Origin: Pseudoalteromonas aliena SW19
Lineage (GTDB): Bacteria; Pseudomonadota; Gammaproteobacteria; Enterobacterales; Alteromonadaceae
Assembly: GCF_014905615.1 (NCBI RefSeq)
Contig: NZ_AQGU01000025.1
Coordinates: forward strand, 248,001 to 312,000
Length of the DNA stretch: 64,000 nt
Direction: 5' to 3'
The position numbers and the translations under genes were made by a program. Under the pieces are notes generated by a model. It was not told the DNA's origin. It ran no database searches and saw only the letters and a program-made list of their open reading frames with translations. This document shows, piece by piece, positions 9,374 to 17,815 of the stretch (position 1 is its first letter; every line of letters begins with the position of its first letter).

Positions 9374-9688
9374 ATGAAGTTTATCTTATCAATTACAGGG
9401 TTCTTATTATTAGCTGGTTGTGCAACGGGCTATCAGGCACATACATGGTCAGGTGGTTACAAAGATAAAGCGCTAGGCGAAAACCACTATTATGTTGAAT
9501 ATTTAGGTAATGGCACAAACTCCACTGAGACAGTGAACACATACTGGGATATGCGCGCAAAGGAATTATGTCCAAATGGTTACACTGAAGTAACTTCAGA
9601 ATTGGGCAAAAATAACTCCTTTGCAGCCGGAACTGCTGGTGTTTCATTTGATCACCCTTGGAAAAAAGCGGAAATTAAGTGTAATTAA
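9374..9688 (+). CDS. Small lipoprotein, CC0125/CC1285-like
   Basis: Residues 1-15 are a lipoprotein signal with lipobox LAGC (Cys16), so the protein should be lipid-anchored. The mature part (YQAHTWSGGYKD, YYVEYLGNGTNS, RAKELCPNGYTEV) resembles the CC0125/CC1285 family of short lipoproteins of unknown function. 104 residues, with GGAGAA just upstream of the ATG. It begins 25 bases after repeat copy 2, in the same position relative to the repeat as the genes at 8659 and 10928, although the three products are unrelated. Confidence 0.75.
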   Translation: MKFILSITGFLLLAGCATGYQAHTWSGGYKDKALGENHYYVEYLGNGTNSTETVNTYWDMRAKELCPNGYTEVTSELGKNNSFAAGTAGVSFDHPWKKAEIKCN

Positions 9689-10027
9689 ATGCTAATCGGG
9701 TAGCCGGAGGTCTCTAACCTTAAGCCCCCACACCACCCATCATGCGCTTTTTATTAGCAGAAAGTGCAATGGGTGGTTCATCTCCCGTAATGAATATTGA
9801 TCCAAATATCTCTCGAGAAATTAACGATTACACCCATTTAAAATTTTACACTTTAAGCAGGGACAGTTTTTTAATTCAATTAGCGTGGCTGTCTTGTGTA
9901 GTTTTCTATTAATCCTTTTTATAACAATAGCGTTAACGTTTATTTACAATAATAGTGCGTAGATTCTTATAAAAAGAGAAAAGGTCATGTATGATCTCGC
10001 GTCCAAAAATCTCGAATCGGTACAAGC
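9689..10027. other. 339-bp gap with a long imperfect hairpin
   Basis: No gene. The main structure is the hairpin at 9732-9777 listed separately. The right part, 9840-10027, is AT-rich and should hold the old promoter of the chemotaxis-receptor gene starting at 10028. Confidence 0.5.
9732..9777. repeat. 46-nt inverted repeat
   Basis: ACCACCCAT / ATGGGTGGT outer arms, then TGCGCTTT / AAAGTGCA inner arms (one G-T wobble) around a 10-base loop. Two bases bulge on one side. No T run follows, so it is not an obvious terminator; it could be a mobile-element end or a small structured RNA. Confidence 0.65.
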
Positions 10028-10474
10028 ATGCCCATTAAAATTAAGTTATTATTTTCATTTTTGCTTTTAGGTTTACTCCCCGCAGGCATAATTTCCGTAT
10101 TATCTTTATATATATCTGCCCAAGGATTAGAAAAACAAACGTATAACCAGCTTTCATCAATAAGCCATATAAAAAGCAAGCAACTTTACGATTATTTTAA
10201 AGGTACAAAAACAGATTTAAACTTATTAATAAAAAATTGGGAAAGCTTATCAAAGCATAACCCTGATCTCTCAATATCAGAGCTTACCACAGTAAATCAT
10301 ACATGGTTTGATGGGTTTATAACGGATAAAGGTTATTATGACTTATTTGTAATTAGCCCAGCGGGCTTTATAGATTACACCGTTGCAAAAGAAGCCGATT
10401 ATTTGACTAGCCTTAAAACAGGGGCCTATCAAACGTCGGGCCTAGCCACTGTTTTTGCAAAGGAATTAGGATGA
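10028..10474 (+). pseudogene. Methyl-accepting chemotaxis protein, N-terminal fragment
   Basis: The reading frame starts like a chemoreceptor: a transmembrane segment at about residues 6-30, then a periplasmic sensor region of Cache type (EKQTYNQLSSISHIKSKQL, WFDGFITDKGYYDLFVISP). Homology stops at 10463, where repeat copy 3 begins; the last three codons come from the repeat. HAMP and signalling domains are missing here. A matching C-terminal signalling fragment lies at 15838-16113 on the same strand, so both may be pieces of one receptor gene. Confidence 0.85.
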
Positions 10475-10914
10475 CACCCATCCTAATTTTACGAAAAAAG
10501 TCAACAAAAACAGTATGCAGAGTACAGTTTATAAATAATGAATCACGCAAAAAGATAAGCTACATCGACAAAATGAAGGTCAAATATACAGCCCGACGGG
10601 GCGACGACAGCTGTTTATTAAAGAATGGCAAACGACTCGGCTGTTTTGAGCCTACTTTCCTTTAAATAAAAAGCGCAATATTACCGCCAACAAAGGCATG
10701 AATAAATTGACCTTACGGGGTCAAGCGAAAGTGAATACGCAATGGCAACAGTATTGCCTTGTTCATAATATAGAAAAACTGCAAAACACGATCAAACACT
10801 TCTTGATATGCTGCGTAAAAGTACAGTAATAGATTGAACCAAAATAGGAACTCAGCTATGGTTTGTTTATCAATAAAAACAAATAAAAAACGAGTTAATC
10901 TACAGGCTCGTTAG
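10464..10914 (+). repeat. IS1182-derived repeat, copy 3 (internal deletion)
   Basis: Same left boundary as copy 1 (AATTAGGATGACACC) and same right end (CTCGTTAG). It lacks about 90 bases between the transposase tail and the 3' module (junction near 10792). At the left end AATTAGGATG / CATCCTAATT forms a perfect hairpin that has decayed in copy 1. Promoter-like pair TTGAAC 10834-10839 / TATGGT 10857-10862, 17-base spacer. Confidence 0.85.
10490..10792 (+). pseudogene. IS1182-family transposase, C-terminal remnant (copy 3)
   Basis: Frame-broken but readable: NNESRKKISYIDKMKV, RRGDD, KNGKRLG-EPTF, then KLTLRGQAKVNTQWQQYCL and VHNIEKLQN, which is the usual C-terminal end of IS1182-type DDE transposases. 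No catalytic core remains. Confidence 0.75.
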
Positions 10915-10927
10915 CACTAAAGGGAAT

Positions 10928-11278
10928 ATGGATTCTATCTTCAAGAAATTAAGTCAAAACCTTGCTAACGATCGAGTTGAACGGAACTTGAAAACTGTTG
11001 GGTTAAACTCTTTAATTGGTTTTTACTATTCAACTTTATTTTTTGGTGCTGTAGCTTTATTTGTTTGGTTTGAGGTAAACGAATTACCACTGACAACGTT
11101 ACAAGTATTAACTTTAATGCACATTTGCGGCATTGTGGCATATACCAGTACAAAGCTCTTAGGTTTTAAAAGTATTGGGCTTGGTATTTTCTGTTCGTTT
11201 GCAGAAAATAAAGCGGCAATTGTATTAGCATTTATATTTTGTGTATTAACTTTATTTTTTAGTTTAATATTATTTTAG
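10928..11278 (+). CDS. Uncharacterised small membrane protein (116 aa) behind repeat copy 3
   Basis: Three hydrophobic segments (about residues 28-50, 58-78 and 94-115) after a charged N-terminus suggest an inner-membrane protein with a short cytosolic head. No family recognised. AAAGGGA upstream is a fair ribosome-binding site. It begins 13 bases after the common repeat end and 66 bases after the repeat's -10-like box, repeating the arrangement seen at 8659 and 9374. Confidence 0.65.
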   Translation: MDSIFKKLSQNLANDRVERNLKTVGLNSLIGFYYSTLFFGAVALFVWFEVNELPLTTLQVLTLMHICGIVAYTSTKLLGFKSIGLGIFCSFAENKAAIVLAFIFCVLTLFFSLILF

Positions 11279-11875
11279 TACTAAAGCTCACTTTCCAATG
11301 TAGTTAAGTAAGTTGATTCATCGTAGATCGTATGTGTTTTCCAGCACCTAAATAGGATTCGTATCCACTTAAATGCCAATGATCTGATGGTGGTAGTTCT
11401 TAATTTAGGATTCGTCAGGGTCACCCATTAGAAAGTTCCGATCAAGCAGGCAGCTGTGTTTTCTTGATCTTTTTATTCAAAAACCAAGTGTTCTTATTAT
11501 TTAAACTCAATTTAAATATGACTACGCACCTAGTAATGACGTCGATTGGTGCGAATATGCACCTTGGTTTGAATAAAGAACGCCATATGAATTTAGGCAG
11601 TTTAATTAAGCATTATTGATGATTAATTAAGGCCCTTGGCTTTCGCCTCAGTCATCGTTTAGTACCAATGTCAGTCCAGTTCTGGCTGTGTTTACACACT
11701 GCGCTGTAACAAGTCTGTGGTTTATGCTTACACATAACCAACCCTTTGTGGCTCAAACATTGGGCATATCCAGTATTTAAAATATGAGCGGTTAACGTGC
11801 AGGCTCAATCAAATCTAATGGTTTTACCAACCCCATTACTAGCTCAACACGTTAACCTAATTTGTTTTATAGACG
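11279..11875. other. 597-bp gap downstream of the IS110 remnant
   Basis: No gene of convincing length on either strand. It contains several partial inverted repeats, among them a strong pair at 11790-11799 / 11848-11857 listed separately. Part of it may be the non-coding end of the IS110-family element, which often has a long structured flank. Confidence 0.4.
11790..11857. repeat. 10-bp inverted repeat GGTTAACGTG / CACGTTAACC
   Basis: Perfect 10-base arms enclosing 48 bases, ending 18 bases before the stop of the IS110-type transposase remnant. It could be the end of the IS or an unrelated hairpin. It lacks the paired inner boxes needed to call an attC site. Confidence 0.55.
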
Positions 11876-12896
11876 CTAAGCAAACGCCTTGTGTTCATCG
11901 AATGGTACATTGTCTTTAAGTACGTGATAACACGCTCTTGCGAGCTTATGTACAACCGTTTTAATCGCAACTACCTTGTTTGTTTTAGCCAGTTTTCGTT
12001 GATAATATTTTTTAACTGTTGGGTTATAACGAATTGCAAAATTAGCAGCCTCAGTAAAGGCCCACGCTAAATAACGATTACCATTCTTTTGATTCGTAGC
12101 GCCTTTTTTCTTTCCATTGCTGTACCTTGCCCCTTTAACACAGCGGCAATACGATGAGAAATTTCCTGGGCTATCAAAACGTTTAATCGTGCCGGTTTCT
12201 AACATAATAGTCAGTGCTAAAGTATTCCCAACTCCATCAATACTGGATAGGTTTATAAATTCAGGGGAGAGTGATATTTGTTTTAAAATAGCCCCCTCTA
12301 TCACATTAATTTGCTGTTGGGCACAGCGTATTAATGAGAGGTTAGAAATGACTGACAGTGCTGTATTCATTGAGCTAAAGTCTGCGTGTACCTGCTCAGT
12401 ATCAACGCCTTTTCTGATAGCGGCCATTTGTTTTATTTTGTTGCTACTGAGCTTGTATCCAAGGTGTCGCATGTAACAACTTTGCACTGATAATAAATTT
12501 TTAGTGGACTGTTGAACAATGTCCATTCGTTTACGCATTAAGTCGCGAACAGCCCTGAGTTCACGGGGGTAAATATATTAGACGTAGCATTTCAGCTAGC
12601 CAACGTGCATCACTATGGTCGTCAGCATACTTTAATCCAGAATATTGCTGGATAGCAGCAGGGTTCGCTAAGTGTAGTTTAAATTCTGCATCCATTAATG
12701 CATCAACTAACCAATACCAATTAAATGTTGATTCGACAACAAGCCCTGTTAACTTGTCTTTATAAGGGGCTAAAAAAGATAAAATGACAGAAATGTCATT
12801 ATTTAAACGCTTGCAGCTAAGCGTTTCACCCTGTTCATTAATGATAGCAATAACACTATTATTTGAATGCAAGTCAATTCCACCATATAGTTTCAT
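11876..12896 (-). pseudogene. IS110-family transposase, frameshifted
   Basis: Two frames together make one IS110-type DEDD transposase. The N-terminal part (12561-12896) has GIDLHSNNS, VVESTFNWYW and YADDHSDARWLAE, carrying the DEDD acidic residues. The C-terminal part (up to 12538 and extending upstream as YPRELRAVRDLMRKRM) has the Transposase_20 region SSIDGVGNTLALTI, FSSYCRCVKG and NGNRYLAWAFTEAA. The frames meet near 12555-12575, where several residues expected between MLRL and YPREL are missing. This indicates a small deletion that shifted the frame. A Shine-Dalgarno AGGAG precedes the start. Not a working element. Confidence 0.88.
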
Positions 12897-12899
12897 ACT

Positions 12900-12963
12900 A
12901 AGCTCCTCGAGATACTGTTTATGTTTTGGTCAACACAACTGTATCGAAAAACTCAAGGAGCTT
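12900..12963 (-). promoter_or_regulatory. Structured leader upstream of the IS110 transposase
   Basis: AAGCTCCT (12900-12907) pairs with AGGAGCTT (12956-12963) and GATAC (12911-12915) with GTATC (12941-12945). The outer arm includes the transposase ribosome-binding site, so folding could limit translation. In IS110-group elements the upstream non-coding end encodes the bridge RNA; whether this hairpin is part of one cannot be told here. Confidence 0.45.
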
Positions 12964-13023
12964 TCTATATGATTATCAAATCTTGACTTCATACATCAAT
13001 TGGTTAAAAGTGTTTGATGTAAC

Positions 13024-13069
13024 CTCTGAAAGCGCAGCGTCTCTTACCCTCTTTGTGAATCGGTCTTGA
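13024..13069. repeat. GCGCAGCG repeat family, copy 1
   Basis: About 46 bases with core AAAGCGCAGCGTCTC followed by CCTCTTTGTGAATCGGTCTT. Five mismatches against the copy at 13682. It lies about 70 bases before the gene at 13139. Confidence 0.7.
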
Positions 13070-13138
13070 GAGAGTTCTTTGTATTTCGAACATGGTGGTT
13101 GATTTAGTCGTGTAAAAATTGAGACATTTTAAGTGCAT

Positions 13139-13624
13139 ATGATGAAAAACTACTACGAGACAACAATTAGCTTTAATAGCATTGAATTTTTGCCATATGT
13201 GCTTTTTATAGTTATAAGTTTAATCTTTATTGGGAGGCTCAAAAAATTATACAGTTTATATATTAAACGGTTTTTTAAGTTTAATTTCTTCGTCTTATTT
13301 TTTATTTTTATTATTTACAATCTAGTTTCTATAACTTCTTTATATTCAAAAATGCAATATATAGCTAAAATAAAATCGCATGAGAAGAGAGTTGTAACAG
13401 GCGAAATTGAAAAATTAGTAGAAAAAGAAGGGGCAAGTCGAACACAGAGTTTTTCAGTGTCAGGAGTATTTTTTAAATATAATAACTATCAAACAGCGCC
13501 ATATTTTTTTGCAAACCGGAAATATAACGATAAGGTTATTTTTGATGGAGGTTATGTTGAAATACATTATATCCAAGATAACGGCAAAAATTATATTACC
13601 AAGTTATTTATAAAAAATGATTGA
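13139..13624 (+). CDS. Uncharacterised membrane protein (~161 aa)
   Basis: Two hydrophobic segments (about residues 16-33 and 46-68 from the ATG) separated by a basic loop (RLKKLYSLYIKR), then a soluble domain of about 90 residues with beta-rich character. This would fit a DUF3592-like small membrane protein, but the match is not secure. The frame opens at GTG 13133; ATG 13139 or 13142 is likelier, although no strong Shine-Dalgarno is visible for any. It is very AT-rich, more than its neighbours, which fits recent acquisition. Copies of the GCGCAGCG repeat lie on both sides. Confidence 0.65.
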   Translation: MMKNYYETTISFNSIEFLPYVLFIVISLIFIGRLKKLYSLYIKRFFKFNFFVLFFIFIIYNLVSITSLYSKMQYIAKIKSHEKRVVTGEIEKLVEKEGASRTQSFSVSGVFFKYNNYQTAPYFFANRKYNDKVIFDGGYVEIHYIQDNGKNYITKLFIKND

Positions 13625-13681
13625 GCATTTACACCTAAAGAAATCGTCTACCGATATAAACTTTGATTCAATCTATTATTC

Positions 13682-13727
13682 CCTCTAAAAGCGCAGCGTC
13701 TCATATCCTCTTTGTGAATTGGTCTTA
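13682..13727. repeat. GCGCAGCG repeat family, copy 2
   Basis: Direct repeat of the 13024 copy. It starts 58 bases after the stop of the 13139 gene. Upstream similarity to copy 3 extends further left (TTTGATTCAA). Confidence 0.7.
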
Positions 13728-13840
13728 AAAAATAAGATGGCTGTCACATTAAACGTAAAACATCGGCGAATTAGCACTCTAATATACGCCGATGTTTATA
13801 ACTTATTTAAGTAAGCACATTACTTATAAAGTATTAAGCC

Positions 13841-14443
13841 TTAGTCTGCTTTACGGTAAAGGCTTATTAAACATATTGCTAAAAGTAACGTTGCAATCAT
13901 GCCTGAAGCGCCAGCAACAGCTGATGGAAGGAATCCATCACGGCCAAAGGTTATTAAAATACCATTGGCTAACATTGCAACTCCGCCAGCTAAGGCTGTA
14001 AGTCCGCCAATGGCTTTGCCACCTTTAGCGATAAAAGATAGTCCAAAAACAAGCGCTGCTAATCCCAATAATACTTTTGCTGCGTAGTAAATCATGAATG
14101 ACAAAGAAACCACGCCACCAATTAAAGGTTGTGCGCCTTCTACGGTACCCGCAACTTTTCCAAATGTTGAAAACAAAGTTAGGCCAATGCTTACCTGAAC
14201 TATGTTAAGTACTGCGCTAAACGCGATAGCTGACCATCCCAGTTGAGCGTTTTTTGCTTGCACCATGGCAGAACCCGAAAAGGCAACAAGTAAAGTAAAA
14301 ACGAGTGCTTCTAGTCCCCAAGCAAACTGTCTTGAAAAGCTAATTTGAGCACTGTAAAGGGCAGAAAAAATAGCCTGTGATATCGCTAACACCAACAATA
14401 AAGATGCTGTAATTAGGATGGTGCGTTTATTCGTAAATTCCAT
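13841..14443 (-). CDS. Uncharacterised polytopic membrane protein (200 aa)
   Basis: Almost wholly hydrophobic, with about six membrane segments joined by short loops and many Ala/Gly residues (GKAIGGLTALAGGVAMLANG). No signal for a transport or enzyme family. AAGAGGT at a good distance before the ATG supports the start. The gene lies between copies 2 and 3 of the GCGCAGCG repeat, on the strand opposite to the other small genes of this region. Function unknown. Confidence 0.7.
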   Translation of the reverse strand: MEFTNKRTILITASLLLVLAISQAIFSALYSAQISFSRQFAWGLEALVFTLLVAFSGSAMVQAKNAQLGWSAIAFSAVLNIVQVSIGLTLFSTFGKVAGTVEGAQPLIGGVVSLSFMIYYAAKVLLGLAALVFGLSFIAKGGKAIGGLTALAGGVAMLANGILITFGRDGFLPSAVAGASGMIATLLLAICLISLYRKAD

Positions 14444-14630
14444 TTGGACCTCTTATAATTTTATATTTAATGCTTTTAAAAGCTGTAATAGCTCTCATAC
14501 TTGGGGTATAAGACAGGTAAAGCGAGTTAATTATTTCACGTAAACCTATAAAAGTAATAATTAATAAAAAATAGCCTAAAGCTATGACTTTTTGAATCAA
14601 AATTAAATTGGTAAAATCGTTTTGATTCAA
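14427..14630 (-). CDS. Possible small membrane ORF (67 aa)
   Basis: Overlaps the start of the 200-aa membrane protein by 17 bases, and has one hydrophobic segment near residues 14-32. No family and no clear ribosome-binding site. The overlap could mean coupling, but chance is as likely. Confidence 0.25.
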   Translation of the reverse strand: MNQNDFTNLILIQKVIALGYFLLIITFIGLREIINSLYLSYTPSMRAITAFKSIKYKIIRGPNGIYE

Positions 14631-14638
14631 GCAATGTG

Positions 14639-14676
14639 TGCCCTAAAAGCGCAGCGCCTCATACCCTCTTAGTTAA
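14639..14676. repeat. GCGCAGCG repeat family, copy 3 (truncated or diverged right half)
   Basis: CCCTAAAAGCGCAGCGCCTC then ATACCCTCTTAGT. The CCCTCTT here pairs with AAGAGGG at 14691-14697 to make a hairpin. Confidence 0.6.
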
Positions 14677-15461
14677 TCAACATTTAATTACCAAGAGGGC
14701 ATTAATTTAGAGTATGTGGTTAAACGGCTTATTACTTAAAACGTTATGATAAAAACGTAAAATGAGACCAGTCACTTAACGCTGTAATAGTTTGTTCTCC
14801 AGAAAACTGGTTAAAACTCACCACACAATTTACACGCGTATTTCATGGTGCAGTAGGGCGACCCAGCTCACAAGTAAGCTACTGTGAAAATTTAAACAGA
14901 AAACGGCGATTCAATATAAGTAACTGCGAAAAGCTACTAGCATAAAACTTAAATTACTCAGTAGAAAAGTTGAAACTGCATCATGCAGCGTATTTTCATG
15001 CGCCTAATTTAGGCTTAAGAGTACAAACAGCTTATTTACTGGATGAAATGAAAGTAACGCATTAGTAAAAGATAAATTTTTAACCTAAAAAGTAAATTTA
15101 GTACAACGGTATTATTTATTAATTCAGAGCGCTGTCTGTTTTAGCCGTTAAGAGTGAATCCAAACACGGTAATAAACTTCAACAACTCCTGAAGACCAAG
15201 GCCTATTAGAATTATGGTTTGCTGTAATAGGAATGGTACCTATGTATTGGGCACCAACTGAAAGGTATATTGATCAGTGTGTCCATTTAATTTATGTCAT
15301 TAACGCCATATCAGATGATAAAAGTAAACCAACAATACTTGGCTCAAAAATTGGGACTATAAAAGAGCATCTTCTAATTTGATTACTGATGATTAGGACA
15401 GTTTAAAAAAATCAAGCCCTTAAGTGAGAGGTGCTTTCAATCAGAAATGGAGTAATTAAAA
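14677..15461. other. 785-bp stretch of degenerate sequence
   Basis: No intact gene. Two short open stretches look like gene debris: one ending at about 15065 (HHAAYFHAPNLGLRV-like) and one at 15233-15382 listed separately. Neither is recognisable. Confidence 0.45.
15233..15382 (+). CDS. Short ORF or gene remnant (49 aa)
   Basis: The frame is open upstream of the first ATG (GLLELWFAVIG-like) back to a stop near 15170 but has no good ribosome-binding site. The composition (MYWAPTERYIDQCV, ILGSKIGTIKEH) is protein-like rather than random. Probably the C-terminal end of a lost gene. Confidence 0.3.
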   Translation: MVPMYWAPTERYIDQCVHLIYVINAISDDKSKPTILGSKIGTIKEHLLI

Positions 15462-15800
15462 TTGTCAGATAATAAATTTGAAAAAGAGTTCAGCGAAAAT
15501 AGTTTTTGGGATAAAACTAAAAACTTTGCGAAGGTTGCAGGAAAAATAGTCCTAGAACCAGCACTAAAGCTATATTACTCAGCTCAAGATTCAGACACAC
15601 CGATTTGGGCTAAGACTACAGTTTATAGTGGGCTTGGATATTTTATCTCGCCAATAGACGCGATCCCTGATATTACACCTATCATAGGTTATTCTGATGA
15701 TCTTGGTGTTTTAGTCGCAGCATTTGCGGCTGTAGCTGCTTATATTAAAAGTGAACATGCGATAAAAGCAAAAGAAACATTAAAACAATGGTTTGGATAA
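15462..15800 (+). CDS. DUF1232 (YkvA-type) membrane protein
   Basis: The central segment, YFISPIDAIPDITPIIGY-DDLG, is the hallmark of DUF1232. This family of short membrane proteins has no agreed function. 112 residues with a TTG start at 15462 preceded by GGAG. A hydrophobic helix follows the motif (VLVAAFAAVAAYI). It sits immediately upstream of the chemoreceptor C-terminal fragment, in the gap that separates the two receptor pieces. Confidence 0.85.
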   Translation: MSDNKFEKEFSENSFWDKTKNFAKVAGKIVLEPALKLYYSAQDSDTPIWAKTTVYSGLGYFISPIDAIPDITPIIGYSDDLGVLVAAFAAVAAYIKSEHAIKAKETLKQWFG

Positions 15801-15837
15801 ATAAAATAAGCTGCTTAAACGGATTTAAAGCAGTTAG

Positions 15838-16113
15838 CTGCGCTCTTGCCTCGCACATTGTAACCAAAGCGAAAAATTATTAAAAAATAGCGTTGACCAA
15901 ATAGATTATATAGCTCGCCGAGCTGAAATTATTGCAACAGCAGCGCATGAACAAAGTAGCATGTCTGAAGAAATTGCGCATAGTATTGATTCAATTAAAC
16001 AAGCTGCTATTGATAACGCGGCTGGTGCTGATCAGGTATCCGCTGCGAGTATGGAGCTAGATCAACTTAGTAAACAGCTACAAAAAATAACTAATGGCTT
16101 CAGGTTACGGTAG
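15838..16113 (+). pseudogene. Methyl-accepting chemotaxis protein, C-terminal fragment
   Basis: From about 15841 the frame reads as the distal helix of an MCP signalling domain: IIATAAHEQSSMSEEIAHSI, then AGADQVSAASMELDQLSKQL and a stop. It has no start codon and no upstream domains. Same strand as the N-terminal receptor fragment at 10028. The two could be the ends of one gene whose middle (HAMP and signalling tip, some 350 residues) was lost. Confidence 0.85.
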
Positions 16114-16406
16114 TAACATAGGGTAAGATAAAGCATCATTTTTTTAGGCTTTATTGTTGAATATAGCTTATACCAATTTCGCAATAATGCTTAATTAATG
16201 TGATGGATAAACCAGTCGCTAACGGTGTTAAAAATTCCTGATATACAAGTGAGTAGCGGACCGATAAATAAACTGTGGGGCATTAAGCCCCGCAGGAGAG
16301 GGTTGTACTGAGAGATGAGAGTAATAATGTAATTAACGGCATGTTTGTTTAATATCTTATTTTCTTATAAATGTTTTTATAAATTAATCAAACAACAATT
16401 TCGCAG
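16114..16406. other. Gap between receptor fragment and thiolase
   Basis: About 290 bases, AT-rich, without a gene. GGGGCATTAAGCCCC at 16276-16290 is a short hairpin without a T run. Confidence 0.4.
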
Positions 16407-17600
16407 TCAAAGCACTTCAAAAATGGCTGCAATACCTTGTCCGCCACCAATACACATGGTGACCAAACCGTATTTACCATTAATACGTTTAAGTTCGTAA
16501 AGGCACTTGGTAGATAAAATAGCGCCTGTTGCGCCAACAGGGTGACCTAAAGCAATTGCGCCGCCATTTGGATTTACTTTGTGTTCAGGAAAATTTAGCT
16601 CGTGTGCTACGCACAACGCTTGTACGGCAAAGGCTTCATTTGACTCAATCACATCCATATCGTCGATTGTTAACCCTGTTTTTTCCAATACCTGTTTTAC
16701 AGCTGGGATAGGCCCTGTTCCCATTAATGCGGGGGCCACACCAGCTCTTGCATAACCGACTAATCTTCCCAGAGGCTTTAAGCCTTGCTTTTGCGCTTTT
16801 TGTTCTGACATAAGTACCAACATTGCCGCTGCATCGTTAATACCGGATGATGTTGCTGCTGTTACTGTGCCATTTTGTTTAAAATAGGGTGGTAAGGTCG
16901 ATAGTTTTTTTACCGTTGTATCAGCGCGAACATGCTCGTCAGTATCAAAAATGTGGACGCTATTTCTTGATTTGATTTCTATAGCAATAATTTGTTCTTT
17001 AAAATGCCCTGCGATAATAGCTTTCGACGCTTTATGATGGCTTTGGGCTGCGTAGGTGTCTTGTTGCGCACGAGTAATATTATACTTTTCTGCAATGTTT
17101 TCAGCCGTTATTCCCATTGGGTTATTATCCCACGGATCTTGTAATGTGGTGGTTAATTCATCCACCATGATACTATTACCCATTTTTTTGCCCCACCGGT
17201 TACTTTCTAAGGTATAACCAGAGCTGCTCATGCTTTCTGCTCCGCCTGCTAAAGCTGCATCTACATCGCCTAATTGGATTTGCTGGGCTGCTTGTATAAT
17301 GGCTTCTAAACCCGAGCCACATAGTCGGTTGAGTGTCACTGCGTGACTGCTGATAGGTAATCCTGCGTCTAAGCCAATAACTCTCGATAGATAAGCATCT
17401 TTAGGGCCATTATGTATTACTTTACCTACTACACATGAGCCGATCTGAACGGGTGACAGTTTGGCTCTTAAAATGGCTTCTTTTGCGCAAAGTGTGCCAA
17501 GTTCGGCAGGGGTGAAATTTTTTAGACTGCCACCAAAACCACCTATAGCGGTGCGTACTGCGCTTAATATAACTACGCTATTGTTATTAAATTTTGCCAT
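16407..17600 (-). CDS. Acetyl-CoA acetyltransferase (thiolase)
   Basis: Condenses two acetyl-CoA or splits acetoacetyl-CoA. 397 residues of normal thiolase length. The nucleophile Cys94 is in NRLCGSG; NEAFAVQA, GGAIALGHPVGATG (His) and CIGGGQG (second Cys) complete the active site. It is closest in style to AtoB/PhaA biosynthetic thiolases. No partner genes (hydratase, reductase, CoA transferase) adjoin it, so the pathway cannot be told. A MITE sits about 20 bases upstream of the start codon, in the likely promoter. Confidence 0.93.
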   Translation of the reverse strand: MAKFNNNSVVILSAVRTAIGGFGGSLKNFTPAELGTLCAKEAILRAKLSPVQIGSCVVGKVIHNGPKDAYLSRVIGLDAGLPISSHAVTLNRLCGSGLEAIIQAAQQIQLGDVDAALAGGAESMSSSGYTLESNRWGKKMGNSIMVDELTTTLQDPWDNNPMGITAENIAEKYNITRAQQDTYAAQSHHKASKAIIAGHFKEQIIAIEIKSRNSVHIFDTDEHVRADTTVKKLSTLPPYFKQNGTVTAATSSGINDAAAMLVLMSEQKAQKQGLKPLGRLVGYARAGVAPALMGTGPIPAVKQVLEKTGLTIDDMDVIESNEAFAVQALCVAHELNFPEHKVNPNGGAIALGHPVGATGAILSTKCLYELKRINGKYGLVTMCIGGGQGIAAIFEVL

Positions 17601-17620
17601 TATTTTCTCTTATTATATTT

Positions 17621-17815
17621 AACCTGAACTCCGGGTAATAAATCTATCTCTAGCAGCTATTTTCAGCGCTAACTGCGTCGAATTTACTTGCAATAGGCCC
17701 GCTATTGAGGCGTAAATTCGCCTTGTTTCCACTGAAAATCTCTGGCTAGAGAAAATAAACTTAAATATCACCATGATTCAATACGTTAGTAAATCTCTTA
17801 CCCAGAGTTCAGGTT
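17621..17815. mobile_element. MITE-like palindromic element, intact copy 1 (195 bp)
   Basis: The ends are near-perfect inverted repeats (AACCTGAACTCCGGGTAA... and ...TTACCCAGAGTTCAGGTT). The interior is itself a nested hairpin (GAATTTACTTGCAATAGG / GCTATTGAGGCGTAAATTC, and ATTTTCAG / CTGAAAAT). ATTT occurs on both flanks, a possible target duplication. A copy of the same length lies at 37426-37620. No ORF, so it must move by a transposase encoded elsewhere. Confidence 0.88.

Noticed and set aside
11790..11857. attC site at the IS110 flank
   Set aside because: Outer arms fit an inverted repeat, but inner paired boxes are in direct rather than inverted orientation.
11876..12896. Programmed frameshift in the IS110 transposase
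   Set aside because: IS110 transposases are normally single ORFs, and residues are missing at the junction, so a deletion fits better.
14427..14630. Strong claim for the 67-aa ORF as a gene
   Set aside because: No ribosome-binding site or family; kept only as a low-confidence entry.
8050..14700. CRISPR array from the repeated sequences
   Set aside because: Repeats are long, spaced by whole genes, and of two unrelated families; there are no regular short spacers.
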